DNA of 64,000 nucleotides from Mycobacteroides sp. CBMA 271 (lineage in GTDB: Bacteria > Actinomycetota > Actinomycetes > Mycobacteriales > Mycobacteriaceae), in contig NZ_VTHB01000004.1 in the NCBI RefSeq assembly GCF_009729205.1, positions 62,001-126,000 of the forward strand, written 5' to 3'. Shown piece after piece: positions 55,584 to 64,000 of the stretch. Both the position numbers and the translations under genes were made by a program. The notes below the pieces were generated by a model, which saw only the letters and a list, made by a program, of their open reading frames with translations, had not been told where the DNA came from and did no database searches. How positions within the stretch are numbered: the stretch's first letter is position 1; each line of letters begins with the position of its first letter.

Positions 55584-55640
55584 CGAGACCGAGGTTATGG
55601 CGAATTTGTGCGAGACGAAACCGCCACAACCTCGGTCTCG
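55584..55640 (-). repeat. 57-bp inverted-repeat element, right copy
   Basis: Reverse-complement partner of 54640-54696 with three mismatches, right after the DUF559 stop and before the converging amidase gene. It may also end transcription. Confidence 0.8.
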
Positions 55641-55665
55641 ATGCGGAGCGGGCGAAGCCTCGCGC

Positions 55666-57066
55666 TCACCACCAGGGGTCGGGGGTTTCCGATGCCCAGT
55701 TGTTGATCGATTCCAATTGTGCGGCAAGCGAAATGAGTAGCGGCTCGCTGTTCGCGGGCCCCATCAACTGCACGCCAATCGGCAGCCCGTCCTCGGTGAA
55801 CCCGGCGGGCACATTGATCGACGGCCACCCGAGCACGTTCCACGGCCAGGTCATCGGACACGCGCCGATCTGTCCGCGATCCGTTGCAATACTGCCGATC
55901 TCATCGAAATCGTAAATCCCCGTGGGCGGCTGCGCCGTTGTCGGCGCGAGCACGACGTTGAAACTGCCGAAGATACTGCCGACGCGTTTGTGCAATCGCG
56001 GCTCGGCCGCCCGCGCCCGACGCAAGGCCAACCCGGCCAGGCGTCGTCCGGTCCGCATGTTCGCCAATGTGCGCTGGTCCCAATCGGCTCCGGCGTCGAG
56101 TCGATCAATCCAGGGCAGCAGCCCGGCCGTCGCTCGTGGCAGGAAGTTCAGCCCGAGGGCTATTCCGTAGTCCGGATCGCCGTCGGAAACCATGTGTCCG
56201 AGGGAACGTAGCTGATGCCCGACGTAGCGGGTGGCGGCGTCGATCGTCGGATGCAGACGCGCAGGGAAACCCGAGAACGGCACCTTGAGCGACAGTGCGA
56301 TCCGAAGCTGGCCCGGATCCTCATGGACGGCCTCGACGGCCCGCACGCCCGGCGGCTTGTGTAGATCGCCCGCAACATTTCCGGACGCCGCATCCAAGAG
56401 CAGTGCGGCATCGGCCACGGTGCGCGCCAATGGCCCGTTGACGGTTATCCCGTTGAACGCCTCGGCATGCGGCCACGTCGAGATGCGGCCACGCTGCGGC
56501 TTGATCCCGATCAGGTGTGTCCACGCGGCCGGAATCCGTACGCTCCCAGCGCCATCCGAACCGATCGCCCCGGCGACCAGGCCCGCCGCCACCGCCGCGG
56601 CGCTACCGCCGGAGGATCCGCCGGGCGTATGGCCGCGGCTCCACGGGTTGCGGGTGTGTCCGAAGCCGGGCCCACTGGTGAAGGCCCACTGGCCCAGCTC
56701 GCAGGTATTGGTCTTGCCGACGATCACGGCGCCCGCGGCCCGCAGCCGTCGCACCACCTCGGCGTCCTCGGACTCCGATCCGACCGCTCCCGCCGTGCCG
56801 AATGCGGTTGGGGTGCCTGCCAAGTCGGTGTCGTCCTTGATGGCGATGGGCACTCCGAGCAATGGCAGCCGCTCACCGGCAGCTAACCGTTTATCGGCCT
56901 CGGTGGCGTCGGCAAGGGCGCTCGTGGTGCACACCACCCGGAACGCGTTCAGCGTCGTCTGGCTGGCCTTGATCGCATTGAGCGCGGCGAGCGTTAACGA
57001 AATGGAGCTGACGGAGCCTGCAGCAAGCGCTGCGGACTGCGACGTCAGCGTGGGAAAGCCCGACAT
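55666..57066 (-). CDS. amiA2: Amidase signature enzyme
   Basis: 466 residues. The GGSSGGSAAAVAAGLV signature and the IAIKDD Lys give the Lys-Ser-Ser triad. Substrate unknown; the family includes amide and nitrile-pathway hydrolases. Rv2363 equivalent, divergent from recO. Confidence 0.88.
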   Translation of the reverse strand: MSGFPTLTSQSAALAAGSVSSISLTLAALNAIKASQTTLNAFRVVCTTSALADATEADKRLAAGERLPLLGVPIAIKDDTDLAGTPTAFGTAGAVGSESEDAEVVRRLRAAGAVIVGKTNTCELGQWAFTSGPGFGHTRNPWSRGHTPGGSSGGSAAAVAAGLVAGAIGSDGAGSVRIPAAWTHLIGIKPQRGRISTWPHAEAFNGITVNGPLARTVADAALLLDAASGNVAGDLHKPPGVRAVEAVHEDPGQLRIALSLKVPFSGFPARLHPTIDAATRYVGHQLRSLGHMVSDGDPDYGIALGLNFLPRATAGLLPWIDRLDAGADWDQRTLANMRTGRRLAGLALRRARAAEPRLHKRVGSIFGSFNVVLAPTTAQPPTGIYDFDEIGSIATDRGQIGACPMTWPWNVLGWPSINVPAGFTEDGLPIGVQLMGPANSEPLLISLAAQLESINNWASETPDPWW

Positions 57067-57139
57067 GACGAGAAGGGTATGCGGTCGAAATGGTGCGTCA
57101 ATGCGGGGATTCGTCGGTACCAGATGGGAAACTCTTCGA

Positions 57140-57925
57140 ATGCGGCTTTATCGGGATCGTGCTGTCGTGCTGCGGCAGCACAAGCTCGGCGAGGCCGACC
57201 GTATCGTGACCCTGCTGACCCGCCAGCATGGCCTGGTGCGGGCGGTCGCCAAGGGGGTGCGCCGCACCCGCAGTAAGTTCGGGTCGCGGCTGGAACCTTT
57301 CGCGCATATCGACGTGCAGCTGCATCCTGGACGCAATCTAGACATCGTCACCCAGGTACAGGCCATCGACGCTTTCACGGTGGACATCGTCAGCGATTAC
57401 GGCCGATACACCACTGCCTGCGCCGTCTTGGAGACCGCCGAGCGGATCGCCGGTGAAGAGCGTGCCCCGGCTGTCGCCCTGCATCGCCTCACCGTCGGAG
57501 CGCTGCGGGCAATCGCCGATCAGCAGCGCTCCCGTGAGCTGGTTCTCGACGCATATCTGTTGCGCGCCATGAGCATTGCCGGGTGGGCACCCGCTATCAG
57601 TGAGTGTGCGCGCTGCGCGACCCCGGGCCCGCATCGTGCCTTCCACGTGGCGGCGGGTGGCAGCGTCTGCACGCATTGCCGTCCCGCGGGCGCGGCGACC
57701 CCGCCGCAGGGTGTGCTGGAGCTGATGGCCGCGCTTCATGACGGCGACTGGGCGGCCACCGATGACGTGCCGCAGACGCAGCGCACCCAGGCCAGCGGAT
57801 TGATCGCGGCGCATTTGCAGTGGCACCTGGAACGCAAGCTGCGGACACTCCCGCTCGTCGAGCGCGGCAGCAGGTTAAATATGAGCCATGGTGAAGAGCA
57901 GCCAGCCCGATCCGCAGCAGGATAA
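57140..57925 (+). CDS. recO: DNA repair protein RecO
   Basis: 261 residues from the ATG at 57140 ([20 protein letters not shown]); the longer frame lies over the amidase gene. OB-fold N-terminus, zinc-type CARC and CTHC pairs. It loads RecA in gap repair. Overlaps uppS by 38 bases. Rv2362c equivalent. Confidence 0.93.
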   Translation: MRLYRDRAVVLRQHKLGEADRIVTLLTRQHGLVRAVAKGVRRTRSKFGSRLEPFAHIDVQLHPGRNLDIVTQVQAIDAFTVDIVSDYGRYTTACAVLETAERIAGEERAPAVALHRLTVGALRAIADQQRSRELVLDAYLLRAMSIAGWAPAISECARCATPGPHRAFHVAAGGSVCTHCRPAGAATPPQGVLELMAALHDGDWAATDDVPQTQRTQASGLIAAHLQWHLERKLRTLPLVERGSRLNMSHGEEQPARSAAG

Positions 57926-58796
57926 GTACTACACCGACTGGGCCGACGTCCCACAGGGCTATAACCCGACGTTCCCCGATAAGACGGTGTTCCCTGCGGT
58001 GTTCCCCAAGCTGCTGCCCGGTGTGGGCCGCGGCGGCACCCGGCCGCATCCTGCGCCTAAGCATCCGTCGGGCGCCGTGCCGCCGGTCATCCCCAAGGAG
58101 CTGGTACCCCGGCACGTCGCGGTGGTGATGGACGGCAACGGGCGCTGGGCGCGGGCTCGCGGGCTGCCGCGCACCGAGGGTCACAAGATGGGTGAGGCCA
58201 CCATGATGGACATGGTCTGCGGTGCCATCGAGATGGGCATCCCGTGGCTCACCACCTACGCGTTCTCCACGGAGAACTGGCGCCGTCCCGCCGACGAGGT
58301 TCGCTTTCTGATGGGCTTCAACCGTGACGTCGTGAAGCGGCGCCGGCACGATCTGAACAACATGGGCGTGCGGTTCCGCTGGGCCGGTCAAAAGACGCGG
58401 CTGTGGAGCAGCGTCTATAAGGAGCTCGAGATCACCGAGGAGCTCACTAAGAACAACAGCACGCTCACGTTGACGACGTGCATTAACTACGGCGGGCGGG
58501 CCGAAATCGCGGAGGCAACAAGGAGAATCGCCCGCCTGGTCGAGTCCGGGCAGCTCAAGCCGGACCGCATTACCGAGGAAACCATCGCCAAGTACCTCGA
58601 CGAGCCGGACATGCCCGACGTCGACATGTTCTTGCGGCCATCCGGCGAGTTCCGGTCGAGCAACTTCATGATGTGGCAGTCGGCGTACGCCGAGTTCGTG
58701 TTCCAGGAAAAGATGTACCCCGACTTTGATCGCCGCGATCTGTGGGCGGCCTGCCTGGAATACGCCCAGCGTGACCGCCGATTCGGGTCGGCGTAA
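57888..58796 (+). CDS. uppS: Decaprenyl diphosphate synthase (cis-prenyltransferase)
   Basis: 302 residues. [16 protein letters not shown] is the diphosphate-binding signature and [14 protein letters not shown] lies near the C-terminus. It makes the polyprenyl carrier of wall synthesis. Rv2361c equivalent. The start overlaps recO, and the stop overlaps the next ATG by one base. Confidence 0.93.
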   Translation: MVKSSQPDPQQDKYYTDWADVPQGYNPTFPDKTVFPAVFPKLLPGVGRGGTRPHPAPKHPSGAVPPVIPKELVPRHVAVVMDGNGRWARARGLPRTEGHKMGEATMMDMVCGAIEMGIPWLTTYAFSTENWRRPADEVRFLMGFNRDVVKRRRHDLNNMGVRFRWAGQKTRLWSSVYKELEITEELTKNNSTLTLTTCINYGGRAEIAEATRRIARLVESGQLKPDRITEETIAKYLDEPDMPDVDMFLRPSGEFRSSNFMMWQSAYAEFVFQEKMYPDFDRRDLWAACLEYAQRDRRFGSA

Positions 58797-59194
58797 TGCC
58801 TGACGACGCTGCAGAGATCCTGGACCGGGTGTACCGCGTGCTGCACCCCGTGTTGTCGGTGACCAAGGAATCCGACGGGGCGCTGACCGCGGACTACGAG
58901 GGGACGCTGACGTCGATCCGCGCGGTCACCATCGCGGCGGGTCTGGATGTGGTGTCGCTCTCGCAGGTGCTGGCCTGGGACGTGGCCGTGAACGCGAAAT
59001 CGCGGCACCTGGTGGATGGGCTCGCGCAGAAGTCGTTGTTCGGCAACATTCTGCTGATCGCCAAGGGACGCAAGGCAGATGTGTTGCTGCGCTACAACTT
59101 TCCTGCCACCGGCATCACCGATGAGGCGTTGTTAACGCTGCTGCTGATGGTGTTCTCGACGGGTGCCGACGCGCGTAAAGCGCTCAGTTTTTAG
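58796..59194 (+). CDS. Conserved protein, Rv2360c family
   Basis: 132 residues of YbjN/type III secretion chaperone-like fold, starting [20 protein letters not shown]. It is coupled to uppS and converges on zur, overlapping it by 11 bases. Function unknown. Confidence 0.7.
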   Translation: MPDDAAEILDRVYRVLHPVLSVTKESDGALTADYEGTLTSIRAVTIAAGLDVVSLSQVLAWDVAVNAKSRHLVDGLAQKSLFGNILLIAKGRKADVLLRYNFPATGITDEALLTLLLMVFSTGADARKALSF

Positions 59195-59573
59195 TTCCGC
59201 ATTTTCCGCAATCGCCGAACACTTCAACGGTGTGGCTGACGTTGGTGAATCCGTGTTGGTCGGCGATGTCGGTCGCCCATAGCTCGATTGCATCACCCTG
59301 TATCTCCACGGTGAACCCGCAGTGCTGGCACACCAGGTGGTGATGGTGCTCGGTGGAGCAACGTCGGTACACCGATTCGCCGGTGTCGGCGCGCAGCACG
59401 TCCACCTCGCCGGCTGTCGACATGGTTTGCAGGGTTCGGTAGACGGTGGTCAGTCCGATGCCCTCGCCGGCGCGCTTGAGCTCGTCGTGCAGGTCCTGTG
59501 CGGACTTGAACTCGTCGACCCGGTCCAGCAGGGCGGTGATGGCGGCCCGCTGCCGGGTGGCGCGGACGGTCAC
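59184..59573 (-). CDS. zur: Zinc uptake regulator Zur (FurB)
   Basis: 129 residues from a GTG. Fur-family winged helix (GLTTVYRTLQTMS), regulatory His-rich EHHHHLVCQHCG and a C-terminal CGKC structural zinc pair. It represses zinc uptake genes. The GTG overlaps the last base of smtB; Rv2359 equivalent. Confidence 0.92.
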   Translation of the reverse strand: MTVRATRQRAAITALLDRVDEFKSAQDLHDELKRAGEGIGLTTVYRTLQTMSTAGEVDVLRADTGESVYRRCSTEHHHHLVCQHCGFTVEIQGDAIELWATDIADQHGFTNVSHTVEVFGDCGKCGTKN

Positions 59574-59950
59574 TAGAGCTGTTCCTCGGCGTGTGCGACG
59601 GCGTCCACGACGATGTGCGACAGGTGATCGTCGACGAGGCGGTACATCACCTCGCGGCCTTGCCGCTCACCGGAGACCACTCCCGCGGACTTGAGGACGC
59701 GCAGATGCTGGCTGATGAGCGGCTGGGCGACGCCGACGGCGTCGACGAGTTCGTGCACGCAGCGCTGCGACTCGCGTAGCTGCAGCACGATCGCGATCCG
59801 CACCGGTGCGGCCAGTGCCCGCAACAGCTCGCCTGACTGCTCCAGGATCTCCCGGGAGGGGAGTGGCCCGGGCGGGGTATGCGGGGCGTGCGGCAGGTCG
59901 TCCTCGGCGGACTGGGGGTCGGAGCTGAGCGCGCTGTCTACCACTGTCAT
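59573..59950 (-). CDS. smtB: ArsR/SmtB-family zinc-responsive repressor
   Basis: 125 residues from the ATG at 59950. Winged helix with [20 protein letters not shown], and a C-terminal [17 protein letters not shown] segment with His/Asp ligands of the alpha-5 zinc site. It releases its operator when zinc binds, allowing zur expression. Rv2358 equivalent. Confidence 0.9.
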   Translation of the reverse strand: MTVVDSALSSDPQSAEDDLPHAPHTPPGPLPSREILEQSGELLRALAAPVRIAIVLQLRESQRCVHELVDAVGVAQPLISQHLRVLKSAGVVSGERQGREVMYRLVDDHLSHIVVDAVAHAEEQL

Positions 59951-59970
59951 TAACCTCCGCATTGACCGCA

Positions 59971-60018
59971 TTAATGGAAACGATTATCACTTTGACATGC
60001 ATGCTCGTGCATGTCAAA
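59971..60018. promoter_or_regulatory. SmtB operator and possible Zur site
   Basis: TTTGACATGCA (59991-60001) and its exact complement (60008-60018) form an 11-bp inverted repeat with a six-base spacer, well placed for SmtB control of smtB-zur and perhaps glyS. An AT-rich TAATGGAAACGATTATCA just before it (59972-59989) may be a Zur box; its symmetry is imperfect. Confidence 0.6.
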
Positions 60019-60072
60019 CGTCACCCTCTACGCTGTGCAGGTCAGAACCAGCATCTAGGAGAGCAATTCATC

Positions 60073-61479
60073 GTGGCCGCGAAGCCCAATGCCGCCGGTA
60101 AGAAGATCGAAGCCGTCGTCAACCTCGCCAAGCGCCGGGGACTGGTGTACCCGTGCGGTGAGATCTACGGCGGTACCAAGTCGGCGTGGGACTACGGCCC
60201 GCTCGGTGTCGAGCTCAAGGAGAACATCAAGAAGCAGTGGTGGCGCTCCGTCGTCACCAGCCGCGATGATGTCGTAGGCCTGGATTCCTCGGTGATCCTG
60301 CCGCGCCAGGTCTGGGTCGCCTCCGGTCACGTCGAGGTGTTCAACGATCCGCTGGTCGAGTGCCTGAACTGCCACAAGCGTCACCGTCAGGATCACCTGC
60401 AGGAGGGCTACGCAGAGAAAAAGAAGATCGAGGATCCCGAGTCGGTCGCCATGACGGAGATCGTCTGTCCCGACTGCGGCACCAAGGGTCAATGGACCGA
60501 GCCGCGCGATTTCAACATGATGCTCAAGACGTACCTGGGCCCCATCGAGACCGAAGAGGGCCTGCACTACCTGCGTCCCGAGACGGCGCAGGGCATCTTC
60601 GTGAACTTCAAGAACGTCGTCACCACCTCGCGCCAGAAGCCGCCGTTCGGCATCGGCCAGATCGGCAAGAGCTTCCGCAACGAGATCACCCCCGGCAACT
60701 TCATCTTCCGCACCCGCGAGTTCGAGCAGATGGAGATGGAGTTCTTCGTCGAACCGTCGACGGCGCCGGAGTGGCACAAGTACTGGATCGACGCCCGGTT
60801 GCAGTGGTACGTCGACTTGGGCATCGACCCGGAGAACCTGCGGCTGTATGACCACCCCAAGGAGAAGCTGTCGCATTACTCGGACGGCACCGTCGACATC
60901 GAGTACAAGTTCGGTTTCAGCGGCAACCCGTGGGGCGAGCTGGAGGGCGTCGCCAATCGCACCGACTTCGACTTGTCCACGCACTCCAAGCATTCCGGTG
61001 AGGATCTGTCGTACTACGACCAGGCCGAGGATCGTCGCTACACCCCGTACGTGATTGAGCCCGCGGCCGGCCTCACGCGTTCCTTCATGGCCTTCCTGGT
61101 CGACGCGTACCACGAGGACGAGGCGCCGAACGCTAAGGGCGGAGTGGACACCCGCACCGTGCTGCGGCTGGATCCGCGCCTGGCGCCGATCAAGGCCGCG
61201 GTGCTGCCGTTGTCGCGCAATGCCGACCTGAGCCCGCGCGCCAAGGCACTGGCCGCCGAGCTGCGCCAGTACTGGAACGTCGACTTCGACGACGCCGGTG
61301 CCATCGGCCGGCGGTATCGTAGACAGGACGAGATCGGCACCCCGTTCTGCGTCACAGTCGATTTCGACTCACTCGAAGACGACTCGGTCACCGTCCGAGA
61401 TCGCGATGAGATGACCCAACAGCGCATTCCGATCGGCGGCGTGGCCGATCATCTCGCCAAAACTCTCAAGGGCTGCTAG
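60073..61479 (+). CDS. glyS: Glycyl-tRNA synthetase (class II, single chain)
   Basis: 468 residues from the GTG at 60073 ([11 protein letters not shown]), 12 bases after aggagagc. Class II motifs include [23 protein letters not shown] and the zinc pairs CLNC and CPDC. The longer open frame upstream covers the smtB operator and is not coding. Confidence 0.94.
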   Translation: MAAKPNAAGKKIEAVVNLAKRRGLVYPCGEIYGGTKSAWDYGPLGVELKENIKKQWWRSVVTSRDDVVGLDSSVILPRQVWVASGHVEVFNDPLVECLNCHKRHRQDHLQEGYAEKKKIEDPESVAMTEIVCPDCGTKGQWTEPRDFNMMLKTYLGPIETEEGLHYLRPETAQGIFVNFKNVVTTSRQKPPFGIGQIGKSFRNEITPGNFIFRTREFEQMEMEFFVEPSTAPEWHKYWIDARLQWYVDLGIDPENLRLYDHPKEKLSHYSDGTVDIEYKFGFSGNPWGELEGVANRTDFDLSTHSKHSGEDLSYYDQAEDRRYTPYVIEPAAGLTRSFMAFLVDAYHEDEAPNAKGGVDTRTVLRLDPRLAPIKAAVLPLSRNADLSPRAKALAAELRQYWNVDFDDAGAIGRRYRRQDEIGTPFCVTVDFDSLEDDSVTVRDRDEMTQQRIPIGGVADHLAKTLKGC

Positions 61480-61493
61480 CCAAGGAGCGAAAC

Positions 61494-62876
61494 ATGACTG
61501 ACTTGCACGTTGATCCCGCCGTCGCGCCGATCGAGGCACCGGCGGCCGAGGCGCAGGTTCGCGCCGACGACCGTGGCCACGTGTTCCACTCGTGGTCGGC
61601 GCAGGCCACGATCGATCCGCTGCCGATCGCCGGCGGATCGGGTGCGACGTTCTGGGATTACACCGGCAAGGAGTACCTCGACTTCAGCTCGCAGCTGGTC
61701 AATCTCAATCTGGGACACCAGCATCCGCGCCTGGTCGAGGCCATCCAGCGTCAGGCCGGCCGATTGGCCACCATCGCCCCCGCCTTCGCCAACGATGTGC
61801 GCGGCGAGCTCGCGCGCCTGGTTGCCGAGCGTGCGCCGGGCGCCTTGAACAAGGTGTTCTTCACCAACGGCGGCACCGAGGCCGTGGAGCACGCGGTGCG
61901 CATGGCGCGCCACCACACCGGGCGCCGCAAAGTGCTTGCCGCATACCGCAGTTACCACGGCGGCACCACCACCTCGATGTCGCTGACGGGTGAGCCGCGC
62001 CGTTGGGCCAACGACCCGGGCGACAACTCGGTGGTGCGTTTCTTCGGCCCGTACGCCTACCGTTCGGTCTTCCACTCCACCTCGCCCGAACAGGAAACCC
62101 AACGGGCGCTGGAGCATCTGGAGCAGACCATCCAGTTAGAGGGTCCGCCCACGATCGCCGCGATCATCCTGGAATCGGTGGTCGGCACCAACGGCGTGCT
62201 GGTGCCCCCGCCGGGCTACCTGGCCGGGGTGCGGGAGATCTGCGACCGGTACGGCTTGGTGTTCATCGCCGACGAAGTGATGGTCGGGTTCGGGCGATTC
62301 GGTGAATGGTTCGCCATCAACGCCTTTGACGTCACCCCGGACCTCATCACCTTCGCCAAGGGCATCAACTCCGGCTACATCCCGCTCGGCGGCGTGGTGA
62401 TCTCCGATGCCATCGCCACCAGCTTCGATCACCGCCCCTACCCGGGTGGGCTGACGTACTCCGGTCACCCGTTGGCTTGTGCGGTCGGCGTCGAGACCAT
62501 CAAGGTGTTCGAGGATGACAAGATCCTGGAGCGCGTGCGCGACCTCGGTGAGCGCGTGGTGCGTCCCGAGCTCGAGCGTTGGGTGCAGACCCACCCGAGC
62601 GTTGGCGAGATCCGTGGCCGCGGCCTGTTCTGGGCGGTGGAACTGGTGCGCGACAAGCAGACTCGCGAGCCGTTGGTGCCGTTCAATGCCAGTGGCGAGG
62701 CGGCCGCACCGATGAACGCATTCGCGGCGGCGTGCAAGAAGGCTGGCCTGTGGCCGTTCACGCACTTCAACCGCACGCATGTGGCGCCTCCGCTGATCAT
62801 CAGCGAGGAAGATCTGCGGCGCGGGCTGTCGATCATCGACGAGGCGCTGAACGTCGCCGACGGATACGCGGTTTAG
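61494..62876 (+). CDS. Class III PLP-dependent aminotransferase
   Basis: 460 residues. PLP-binding Lys in [10 protein letters not shown], preceding Asp in [12 protein letters not shown], and [11 protein letters not shown] for cofactor contact. Closest in style to omega-amino acid:pyruvate or taurine:pyruvate aminotransferases. Substrate not decidable. It converges on the ACC deaminase gene with a four-base overlap. Confidence 0.85.
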   Translation: MTDLHVDPAVAPIEAPAAEAQVRADDRGHVFHSWSAQATIDPLPIAGGSGATFWDYTGKEYLDFSSQLVNLNLGHQHPRLVEAIQRQAGRLATIAPAFANDVRGELARLVAERAPGALNKVFFTNGGTEAVEHAVRMARHHTGRRKVLAAYRSYHGGTTTSMSLTGEPRRWANDPGDNSVVRFFGPYAYRSVFHSTSPEQETQRALEHLEQTIQLEGPPTIAAIILESVVGTNGVLVPPPGYLAGVREICDRYGLVFIADEVMVGFGRFGEWFAINAFDVTPDLITFAKGINSGYIPLGGVVISDAIATSFDHRPYPGGLTYSGHPLACAVGVETIKVFEDDKILERVRDLGERVVRPELERWVQTHPSVGEIRGRGLFWAVELVRDKQTREPLVPFNASGEAAAPMNAFAAACKKAGLWPFTHFNRTHVAPPLIISEEDLRRGLSIIDEALNVADGYAV

Positions 62877-63910
62877 CCGGTGAACACGCCGCTGTAGGCG
62901 TTCAGGGCTGGTTGGCCACCCAGGTGGGCGTACAGGACGGTTGAGCCCGGCTCGATCGTCCCGTCGGTGACCAGGTCGATCAGGCCTGCCATGGACTTGC
63001 CCTCGTAGACCGGGTCGGTGATCATCGCCTCTAGCCGCCCGCACAGCTTTATCGCCTCGACGGTGGATTCGACAGGTACACCGTACTTTTCGCCGGCCCA
63101 TCCCTCGAGCACAGTGATCTCGTCGGGGCGCAGGTCGCGTTCGAGGCCGATCAAGTTCGCTGTGTGCCGCGCGATGCGGGTCACCTGGTCGGTGGTCTTC
63201 GGGAGAGTGGCCGACGCGTCGATACCCAGGACCCGTCGTGGGGGGCCTCCGGCATCGGCGAGTGCGGCGAATCCCGCGATCATGCCGGCGTGCGTCGAGC
63301 CGGTAACAGTGCACACGACGATGGTGTCGAAGAACACGCCCAGCTGTTCTTCTTGCGCGGCAAGTTCATACGCCCAGTTGGCGAAGCCCAGGCCGCCGTA
63401 CTTGTGTTCAGATGCGCCGGCGGGGATGGGATAGGGCTTGCCGCCGCTGTTTTCGACCGCAGCCAGTGCCTCCTCCCATGACCGGCGGATGCCGATATCG
63501 AACCCCGCGGGGTCCAGCCGGGTCTGGGCGCCCATGATGCGCGACAGCAGGATGTTTCCGGCCTTGTCGTTGACGGGATCGTCCCAGTCCACCCAACGCT
63601 CCTGAACCAGGCGGCACTGCATACCCAGCACCGCCGCCACCGCAGCCACCTGCCGAGTGTGATTGGACTGGTAGCCCCCGATGGACACCAATGTGTCGGC
63701 ACCGCTGGCCACGATGTCCGGAACGATGTACTCGAGCTTGCGGATCTTGTTGCCGCCGAAGGCAAGCCCCGAGTTGCAGTCCTCTCGCTTGGCCCAGATC
63801 TGCGCTCCGCCGAGGTGGCGGCTCAGGCGTTCCAGGGGATGGACGGGGCTCGGCCCGAAGGTCAGCGGATAGCGGGGGAAATCGTGAATCGACAAGGCGC
63901 TCTCCTGCAT
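62873..63910 (-). CDS. acdS: 1-Aminocyclopropane-1-carboxylate deaminase
   Basis: 345 residues. The PLP Lys lies in [11 protein letters not shown], the catalytic Ser in [10 protein letters not shown], and the Tyr-Glu pair of DPVYEGKSM with Leu of [11 protein letters not shown] are the residues that tell true ACC deaminases from D-cysteine desulfhydrases. It opens ACC to 2-oxobutanoate and ammonia. Unusual in a mycobacterium; it could also act on D-cysteine or D-serine. Confidence 0.86.
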   Translation of the reverse strand: MQESALSIHDFPRYPLTFGPSPVHPLERLSRHLGGAQIWAKREDCNSGLAFGGNKIRKLEYIVPDIVASGADTLVSIGGYQSNHTRQVAAVAAVLGMQCRLVQERWVDWDDPVNDKAGNILLSRIMGAQTRLDPAGFDIGIRRSWEEALAAVENSGGKPYPIPAGASEHKYGGLGFANWAYELAAQEEQLGVFFDTIVVCTVTGSTHAGMIAGFAALADAGGPPRRVLGIDASATLPKTTDQVTRIARHTANLIGLERDLRPDEITVLEGWAGEKYGVPVESTVEAIKLCGRLEAMITDPVYEGKSMAGLIDLVTDGTIEPGSTVLYAHLGGQPALNAYSGVFTG

Positions 63911-63941
63911 GTTTGGGGACGTCGTTGCGGGGCTGCGTCTT

Positions 63942-64000
63942 TCAGCCGGTTCCGAGCTCTTCGTGTGCGGTGCCCTCGGGGGCGGGAATGAGGGTGTGCC
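63942..64000 (-). CDS. 3' end of a further minus-strand gene (partial)
   Basis: The last 18 codons read [18 protein letters not shown] before a TGA at 63944-63942, 31 bases upstream of acdS. Composition fits coding sequence, and no other frame is better. The gene begins outside the window and may share an operon with acdS. Confidence 0.5.
   Translation of the reverse strand, partial: HTLIPAPEGTAHEELGTG

Noticed and set aside
1..64000. CRISPR arrays, tRNA, rRNA, phage or intact insertion sequences
   Set aside because: I found no regular spaced repeats, tRNA-like cloverleaf, transposase or phage gene in the window.

Overview
The window is a 64 kb piece of a mycobacterial chromosome. Gene content and order follow the Mycobacterium tuberculosis H37Rv interval from about Rv2427c (proA) to Rv2357c (glyS), read in the opposite orientation. 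The differences from H37Rv (no mycobactin locus, no PE/PPE genes, several small insertions) and the rapid-grower style of the proteins point to a non-tuberculous species. My best guess, by inference only, is the Mycobacteroides abscessus/chelonae group. I saw no tRNA, rRNA, CRISPR array, intact insertion sequence or prophage.

Layout. 1-1935: three tandem paralogous exported proteins. 1938-6627: ribokinase-like gene, proA, and a MoxR/VWA pair. 6643-8992: a more AT-rich insert with a secreted metzincin-type protease, a membrane-anchored NTR/TIMP-like protein and about 0.5 kb without a sure gene. 8993-13114 and on to 14628: the nadD-rsfS-gpgP-octT-degV-comEA-comEC series, mostly with overlapping start and stop codons; it serves NAD synthesis, ribosome silencing, methylglucose lipopolysaccharide precursor synthesis and DNA uptake. 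14679-16841: a two-gene insert (FAD oxidoreductase and mycothiol-type DinB protein) between comEC and holA. 16978-18272: holA and rpsT facing each other over a hairpin. 18518-22043: circularly permuted ATP-grasp, alpha-E and transglutaminase genes. 22106-30284: TetR regulator, PemK-like protein, lepA, DUF899 protein, nitronate monooxygenase, a small membrane protein, GH15 trehalase and a DUF3298 lipoprotein.

30359-35203 is a tightly coupled five-gene minus-strand cluster of membrane-tethered proteins with a His/Met-rich stretch, a polytopic membrane protein and a flavin monooxygenase. 35258-45599 is the sulfur assimilation region: the sulfate ABC transporter subI-cysT-cysW-cysA1 on the plus strand, and sirA-cysH-cysD-cysN-sirB on the minus strand. 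Each operon is preceded by a very short cysteine-rich leader ORF placed as a leaderless transcript, suggesting matched cysteine-sensing attenuation of uptake and reduction.

45749-54603 holds housekeeping genes: hemW, an Rv2375-like gene, hrcA, dnaJ2, rsmE, phoH, ybeY, a CBS/CorC protein, a cytidine-deaminase-like protein and era. A DUF559-type gene flanked by near-identical 57-bp inverted repeats follows, then an amidase, recO, uppS, an Rv2360c-like gene, the zinc regulators smtB and zur, glyS, a class III aminotransferase, an ACC deaminase and the tail of one more gene.

Dispersed short repeats are notable: a 24-bp family in at least eight copies, including inside coding regions; a roughly 150-bp MITE-like element; the 57-bp pair; and two hairpins sharing a CGAGTGTGCG core.
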